Part shown: positions 57,893-64,000 of the stretch, piece by piece
How positions within the stretch are numbered: position 1 is the first letter of the stretch
How the letters are laid out: every line of letters begins with the position of its first letter
Assembly (NCBI RefSeq): GCF_050947875.1
Contig: NC_134570.1
Coordinates: 203,683,750-203,747,749, forward strand
Source of the DNA: Dermacentor variabilis
Taxonomy: Eukaryota > Arthropoda > Arachnida > Ixodida > Ixodidae
DNA length: 64,000 nt
Direction of reading: 5' to 3'
Position numbers and translations under genes: made by a program
Notes under the pieces: generated by a model
Database searches by the model: none
Seen by the model: only the letters and a program-made list of their open reading frames with translations
Told to the model about the DNA's origin: nothing

Positions 57893-59300
57893 TAATCATG
57901 ATCATCATCAGCTTATTTTATGTTCACTGCAGGACGAAGGCCTCTCCCTGCAATCTCCAATTACCCCTGTCCTGCGCCAACCGATTTTATTTAGCACCCG
58001 TAAATTTCCTAATTTCGTCGCACCACTTCAGCCGTCCTCTACTGCACTTTCCTTCTCTCGGTACCTAATCAGTCATCCTAATGGCCCAACGGTTATCTAA
58101 TGTGCGCATTACATGACCTGCGCAGCACCATTTTTTTGTCCTAATGTCTAGTAAAAGGTCGTCTATACCCGCTTGATGTCTGATCCAAACCGCTCTCTTT
58201 CTGTCTCTTAAAGTTATGCCTAGCATTCTTCGTTCCATCGCTCTTTTCGCGGTCCCTAATCTGTTCTCAAGCTTCTTTGTCAGTCTCCAAGTCTCTGCCA
58301 CATATGTCAGAACCGGTAAAGTGGACTGATTGTGTGCCTTCCATTTCAATGATAACAGTAAGCTCCCAGTCAGGAGCTCACCATGTCTGCAGTATGCGAT
58401 CCAACCCATTCTTATTCTGCTCTGAATTTCCTTCTCATAGTCAGGGTTTCCTGTTATTAGTTGACCAAGGACAACGTACTCCTTCAGAGACCCTAGATGC
58501 TGATTTGCGATCTCGAACTCTTGTTCCCTTGCCTGGTTATTTACCATTATCTTTGTCTTCTGCATATTAATCTTCAACCCCATTCTTACACTCCATCTGT
58601 AAAGGTCCCCAATGGTTTGTTGTATCTCGATCGCAGTGTTGCTGAATAGAACAATGTGATCGGCAAACTGAAGGTTGCTCAGGTATTCGCCATCGATCCT
58701 TACTGCTAAACCTTCCCAGCTTAATTGCTTGAGTACTTCTTCCATGGACGCAGTGAATAGCATTGGAGAGATTGTGTCTCCTTGTCTGACCCCTTTCTGT
58801 ATAGGTATCTTCCTACTTTTCTTGTATAGAATTAAGGTGGCTATGGAATCTCTGTAGATATTTCCCAGGGTATTTACGTAAGTGATCTGTACTACTTGAT
58901 TACGCAATGTCTCTATGACTGCTGCTTTCTCTGCTGAATAAAATGCTTTTTCGTAATTTATGAAAGCTATATAAAGAGGCTTATTGTACTTTGCGGATTT
59001 CTCGATAACCTGATAAATGACATGCATGTGATTCATTGTAGAGTATCCCTTCCTGAAGCCAGCCTCTTCCCTTGGTTTACTAAAGTCCAGCGTTGCCATT
59101 ATTCTATTGGAGATTATTTTGCTAACTATTTTATATAATACTGGGAGTAAGCTAATGGGCCTGACATTTTTCAGTTTAACGTCTCTCTTTTTGTGGATTA
59201 GTATATTGTTTGCATTCTTCTAGTTTTCTAGGACCCTTGCACTCGATAGACATTTCGTATAGAGAGCCGCCAGTTTTCCTAGCATTATGTCATGCAAAGA
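57893..59300 (-). pseudogene. RTE-type LINE, 5'-truncated, RT active site changed
   Basis: A 344-codon minus-strand frame (59099-58065) carries the RT fingers and palm: EEAGFRKGYSTMNHM, AFINYEKAFYSAEK, KGVRQGDTISPMLF and LQFADHIVLFSN, where the catalytic FADD box reads FADH (about 58656-58667). In-frame sequence with one TAG extends upstream to about 59290 (RPISLLPVLYKIVSKIISNR), so the element starts mid-protein; the endonuclease is lost. The 3' end is TCATCATCAGCTTATTTTAT read on the plus strand (about 57900), the short-repeat tail expected of RTE elements. The motif set matches the RTE/BovB group. It lies upstream of the sulfatase catalytic exon. Confidence 0.85.
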
Positions 59301-59397
59301 GAGCGACGGTTCGGATACGCGCTTACCATGTTGCCTTCCTAAAAAAAGTACAGTTCCCTTTTACTCTGTGGTGGATAACCAGCGAATCTGGCCGCTA

Positions 59398-59720
59398 ATG
59401 TTGGCCGCTTACTGGCGAACTGCAGCTCCGCCGCGGTTCGGCCGGGTATAGCACAATCTTCGGGATCGGCCAACTCACGGGCAGTACTTAACGCCTGCTT
59501 CACCTCCACCGTGAGTCGGCCCAGCATTGGATTAACTTCGGGATCGGCCCACGTAATGGGAGTGCTTGACATCTGCTTCACCTCCACCTCCAGTCGGCCC
59601 AACATTGCACCAGGTTCGGGTTCGGCCCACGTATGGGGAGCCCTTAACGCCTGCTTCACATGCGCCGTGGATCGGCCTGGCATTGCATTATCTTCGGGAT
59701 AGGACCCCGCATGAAAAATA
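59398..59720. repeat. 78-bp minisatellite, about four units
   Basis: The CTTCGGGATCGGCC-like unit starts fall at 59458, 59536, 59614 and 59692, exactly 78 bp apart, with a partial unit to the left. Because 78 is a multiple of three, a minus-strand frame (59812-59339) stays open and encodes 26-residue repeats (for example MLGRLTVEVKQALST, then WADPE). This may be coding or just a consequence of the period. No start, splice or homologous protein can be shown. Confidence 0.85.
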
Positions 59721-61537
59721 GTTGGTCTATGTCTACGGAGACTAGATCCGCCAGAACCTAGCCATAAGCAGGTTCGTGGTGAAAGCCTCGAAAAGTTCAA
59801 ATGCCCTTTCAATCCCTGCGCTTAGTGATAGCTGTAAGAAAGGCTACATTGGGCAGGCTGGCAGGCTGGCAGGCTGGCATCTGCATCCAGAGCGTCTATT
59901 CAGCAGAACATTAAATAAGAGGGAACGCCTTCTGCCGTCTGTCCACATGTGGTTTCAAGCCCTCCTTTAATCAAACAAAGGTTTCATTGAGTACAGGGAT
60001 GAAAGGGTTCACGAACTTTTGTAGAGCAGCTTTTCTTTTGCCGTGTCTACCGCTAAAGTAAGTTCAACTAGCTTGTAAATATACTTCACACATTTCTTGT
60101 CCTCGTACGTATTGGTGGATATGCTCAATATTCGCCTCAACAAAAGACACAACATAATAAGAGTGTTATAGAATTATAATGGCAACATTCGTGAAAACAA
60201 ACCACTCGGAGCCCCGCATACGCTCTGTGACAGAGGTGAAACGTGATAAGGAGCCTAGTCGCCTGAGAGCATCCGTGCGTGACGTGTTCGCAGGATCCGG
60301 ACCATCGAGGGTCGTGAGCCAGAGAGCCTGTCAGAAGGGGTGGGTGGGGATAATGCAGGAAGGACAGAGTTTGGCAAAGTTCTGGACCTCCGCGAGCTCT
60401 GGTGATGCACTCGAATGAATGACTTTAAGGTATCAAGGCTTTAAATTTAACACTCCGCACGCCTCCAGTTTCATTGGTTTATCTCGAATTAGTTTTGGCT
60501 TATCATCACGTGGACGTTACATCGTGGGCGGCTGAATGAGGAGGAGTCATGTGGCAGAACCATCGGTACCTTTTTTCATTCGTTTATCGTTTCACCCAGA
60601 GCATTACCTGTTCAAGTGAGGTATAGAAAAGAAACGTTATGTATCACATTATTCGAAAGAAAGGTAATGGTTGAAGTGAAAATGCCCCACGTCTTTTTCC
60701 TTCGTATTGGACGGTGGATACACAGATAATGTCAGAAAGAGGAGACACACCCGTCATGGCCGCCAGATAGGCATGGCAAGCAGCTTGTGCTGAACGTAGA
60801 TAGAAGGGTAGTCACGGTATTGCGATATTGCGGTGATAACAATAAGCGCTGCTGGCGCGTAAAATTGTCCCGTCTTCCTTGTTCGAAACGAGGAAGCGGC
60901 GTGCGCAGGGTGCGCTCGGTTGACATACGCGGCTTTAGCTCGACATTAGACGTCGCCGCTTTACGTATCTTAAAGGAGTGGACGCGACCACCTTAGCGGA
61001 ATGTTACGGTACGGGTCCCTTCATGGCATGTAGTTTACCGTACAGGAGAGCAAATGAAAGCGAGACGTTAAAAGATGGGGTACCATCTGGTGCTTCGTGC
61101 TAAACGTACCCAATACAAGACAATCCAATATCAACAATAGTGCCATGCGCAGGAAAGCAGTATCGTTAGGCCTATGGGCACAGGTATGCGCTCTGCGCTC
61201 ATGACTAACGTTTCGAGGGAGGCAACGCTAATTTTAGTAGTTTCTGGCGATCAACGGGAGTGAGGGCCAAACAATCACGAGAATTCACGCTGAAGCGGGA
61301 GCCATAGGTGGCGCCATATTCGACAACAATATTTCTTTGCGTGTGTAAAGATTACGAACATTAATCTCGCCAAATAACGTACGCTATTGCAGCGCACGTA
61401 AGCTTCAGAAATCCAGTAACGTTTGGAGCATGCGCTGTGAGGACAATGATATTTCTTTACGCACATATTGCGCTTACGTTTGGTTGCAAACGCTATAATA
61501 AAGCCATATATTTTGCTGCCTGCTCCTTTTGCGCGTT
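59721..61537. other. Unrecognised sequence with a small tandem repeat
   Basis: A GGCAGGCT unit repeats three and a half times at 59852-59879. ORFs such as 60179-60418 (plus) are unrecognised. The upstream exons of the sulfatase were looked for here (a conserved ADDxG segment) and not found. Confidence 0.5.
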
Positions 61538-63620
61538 TCACGCTATCTTTGTTAACTGAATAGTGTCAAGCAAACTCAGGCGAGCAAGAAACTCTGGGCA
61601 TTTTAAATGTTTGCATGAGAGATTAAAACCGATATTACTTCCTTCTAGCGCCCTCTCCATCCTCACTATGTACACCATAAACAGCAGTGGGGATAAAGGG
61701 TACCCCTGTCTCAGTCCCTTGTTGATATGAACTTTCTCCTCGCTCTTCATCCCTTCCCATTCTACGCAAACAGTATTTTGTAGATAAATCTCTCTGAAAG
61801 GGTGCAGAAAATCGTCACCTAGGCTTTTCCCTTCCTAAATATCTCACAAAATGTTGCGGTCTACGTTGTCATACGCTCCTGTAATGTCAAAAAAGGCGAC
61901 ATATAGTGGTCTGCCTTCTACTCTTGATATTTCAATACACTGAGTAAGAACAAGTAAGTTATCATCCATAGGCCTATTTATTCTGAAGCCATGCTGAAGT
62001 TCTCCCAAAATGCCATTATTATGTGCCCATCCTTGCTGCTTTAATTTAATAGCCTCTATTGCTAACATGCACATTATCAATGTATTGGTCAATGGTCTAT
62101 ACAAGTGATTTCTATCGTTCTCATCCTTAATTTATAAATTAAATTAATACCACTTTGTCTACTTTAAAAGCTTTTTCTACTGATTTCAACAAAGCTTCCT
62201 TACTTCTTGGTCTTAGTTCATCAATGAGCCGAATGGGAACCTCGTCTAGCCCTGTGGCTATGGGCTTAGGAATTATCTCTTCGACTTTCTTCCAGTTGAA
62301 ATTTGTCAGCACCAGGTCCTTTTCCATCCGGTTCTCTTTCATGCTCTTTTTTTCTTCAAATACAACCTCGGCATTGCCTTGGAAAGATTCGGCTGTTATT
62401 TTTCGGATGTAATTTATTGCCACTTCTCCTTCCAGTCTGTTTTCATAGGATATGCCGTTGTATTGTTGTTGAGTTCCTGCCTAATAATTTTATGTGGTTC
62501 CAAAATATTCTAGGTGCGGCCTTCTTTTTCTCACGTGTTTCTGAGAACCAACGTTCACTTTCACCTTTTATCTTGATTGCACCAGTATTTGAACCAGATA
62601 CTTTTTCTCCCGGTATATTTCCCATTTACTGGCTACTTCATCCTGGGGCAACTGCGCCTTCTTTGCCTGCCTGTGCTCTCGGGATGCTCTCTCTCGTTCG
62701 GCGATCGCTACACGTATCTCCCTGTTCCACCAGCTTGTCGGTTTTTTTTCCTTTCCAACGAAGATGTTTTTTCTCTTTCCGTATTTCTCTCGTTATTACA
62801 CTTAGAAGCTGACTATATTCCCACTCTTTACTTGGCCATTTGCAAAGTTCTTCCCCTCTAGTGATTATATTTGTTATTTGTTCAGCGTTCGAATTTGGGC
62901 TGGTCATTTTGCACTCCTTCCTCTCTTTTCGAACTACATATCCCATTTTCAAAATGATGCGTTTATGGTCACTCTCTATGCTGCTATACACTTCCTCATC
63001 AATGACCATTTCTCTCAACTTATCATGAATTCCTTCTATTGTCAGGCAGTAATTAATGGTTGTTTGCCGGTTTCCCACTTCCCACGGGACCTGCCTTGCA
63101 CACTTAGGCCTTGTATTCCCGATAACGAGGTTATGTTGCTCACAAAGGTCTAGCACTGACTTCCCGTTGGTGTCGGTATAGCCATCTAAATCTGGTATGT
63201 GGGCATTCATGTCACCAAATAGGATAATTAAGCATCATTCCCGAAATCCTTAATATCAGCACTTTTACATTCCACTAACTCTTTATTCTTTGCTGTGCGA
63301 TTATTTCCGGTCCACAAATACGTAGCGCCCAGCGAAGTTCTTTTCCCAGGCATTGTAGCTGATAACCACAGATGCGCTTGACATTTCGAATTTACTTTTT
63401 TCCATCTGGCTCCCTGATGGATGAGCTTTCCGACTCCGCCTCTCTTTCTTTCCGACTTAGTTCTGTTGCACCCTTCCCAAACAGAATTCTCAGTCACTGG
63501 CGGCTCTTCCGAGTCACTAAGGTGCGTTTCTGTAACCGCATACACCCCTGTTTGTTCTCTATTTAACTGCTGCGCCTTCTTTGCCTGCCTGTGATCTCGG
63601 CTGCCTGGTCACGCAACGTG
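61538..63620 (-). pseudogene. Non-LTR retrotransposon (LINE): AP endonuclease plus partial RT
   Basis: Minus strand. Endonuclease pieces lie at 63600-63228 (TETHLSDSEEPPV) and 63210-62638 (DMNAHIPDLDGYTD, and ESDHKRIILK near the end, containing the final SDH catalytic motif). A linker follows, then RT at 62423-62139 (TGLDEVPIRLI), 62104-61844 (GELQHGFRINRPMDD; AFFDITGAYDNVDR, motif A) and 61750-61538 (KGLRQGYPLSPLLFMVY). The element ends before the YADD box, so the catalytic centre is missing. Frameshifts separate all pieces. Enzymes of this type nick DNA and copy RNA into the nick. The clade is uncertain. Confidence 0.8.
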
Positions 63621-64000
63621 GCGCCATGTCTCGACAGAGACGGCGCAAAATCTGCGCCGCGGAACTTGCGGACCGCTGGCGTTGAAAAGAGCACAGCAGC
63701 TTTGGCTCAGAGCCAGAATATTCTAATCAAGTGTACGATGCACTGTGTCGACCTTTGGGACGTCGCTATTGGCAATGACAAGAATTCAGCGTACTAGAAG
63801 TTACAACTAGAGTGGTAGTGTGAACAAACATTAGAAAAGAAAAGCTCTGAAGGAATATTCTTTTTTAACTTATTTAGACAGTAACTAGCGTATGTAATGC
63901 GGTACTGTACAAAGGGTTGGGGCCCGTAGACGGCATTTCCTTTTGTTTTTATTGATTGTCCGGATGATCTCGTTTTGTTCTCGCAACGGTGTCCGGATAA
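63621..64000. other. Unrecognised sequence at the window edge
   Basis: A 68-codon plus-strand ORF (63591-63797) overlaps the LINE end and is unrecognised. Nothing else is seen. Confidence 0.4.

Overview
The window reads as nuclear DNA of an ixodid tick or a close relative. The evidence is intron-rich, AT-moderate sequence crowded with retrotransposons; a tRNA-derived SINE that resembles, from memory, the Ruka SINE described in Rhipicephalus; an RTE-type LINE whose 3' end is a repeat I associate with tick genomes; and an arthropod-like arylsulfatase. The species cannot be fixed from the sequence alone.

The only host gene I can support well is an arylsulfatase B-like lysosomal/secreted sulfatase on the minus strand. 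Four exons are found by sequence similarity, with matching splice sites and phases: 57553-57712 (catalytic CSPSR motif), 43204-43316, 41257-41367 and 11649-11762. They give 166 contiguous codons spread over 46 kb. The 5' exons (signal peptide, first metal-binding residues) and the 3' exons are not visible and probably lie outside the window. Almost everything from 11.7 to 57.5 kb is therefore intron, and the introns are filled with mobile DNA.

Layout. 0.2-8.8 kb and 16.1-22.9 kb: a duplicated region made of three blocks (Y, G, X) in the order Y-G-X-Y-(exon 4 region)-G-X. G is a decayed minus-strand Ty3/Gypsy element carrying the same SINE insertion, with the same target duplication, in both copies. 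8.8-16.1 kb: sulfatase exon 4, a short plus-strand ORF with a splice-donor-like end, hairpin repeats and a LINE fragment. 24.8-28.6 kb: a Gypsy element with two LTRs, most of gag deleted, and pol broken by one stop codon. 28.6-35.4 kb: a three-level nest, in which a LINE is split by a complete Gypsy element (5-bp target duplication) that is itself split by a 1-kb inverted-repeat element. 35-41 kb: little recognisable. 41.2-43.3 kb: sulfatase exons 3 and 2, with a second copy of the 1-kb element between them. 43.9-44.9 kb: a solo LTR with a perfect 5-bp target duplication. 46.6-53.2 kb: a full-length Gypsy element of the Gmr1 type, with integrase upstream of reverse transcriptase. 53.2-55.7 kb: another relic related to G. 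56.0-56.6 kb: a nearly complete palindromic foldback element. 57.5 kb: sulfatase catalytic exon. 57.9-59.3 kb: RTE-type LINE. 59.4-59.7 kb: a 78-bp minisatellite. 61.5-63.6 kb: an endonuclease/reverse transcriptase LINE.

No CRISPR array, rRNA, genuine tRNA gene or bacterial-type operon is seen. Similarity statements are from reading the sequence by eye; no alignment or database search was run.
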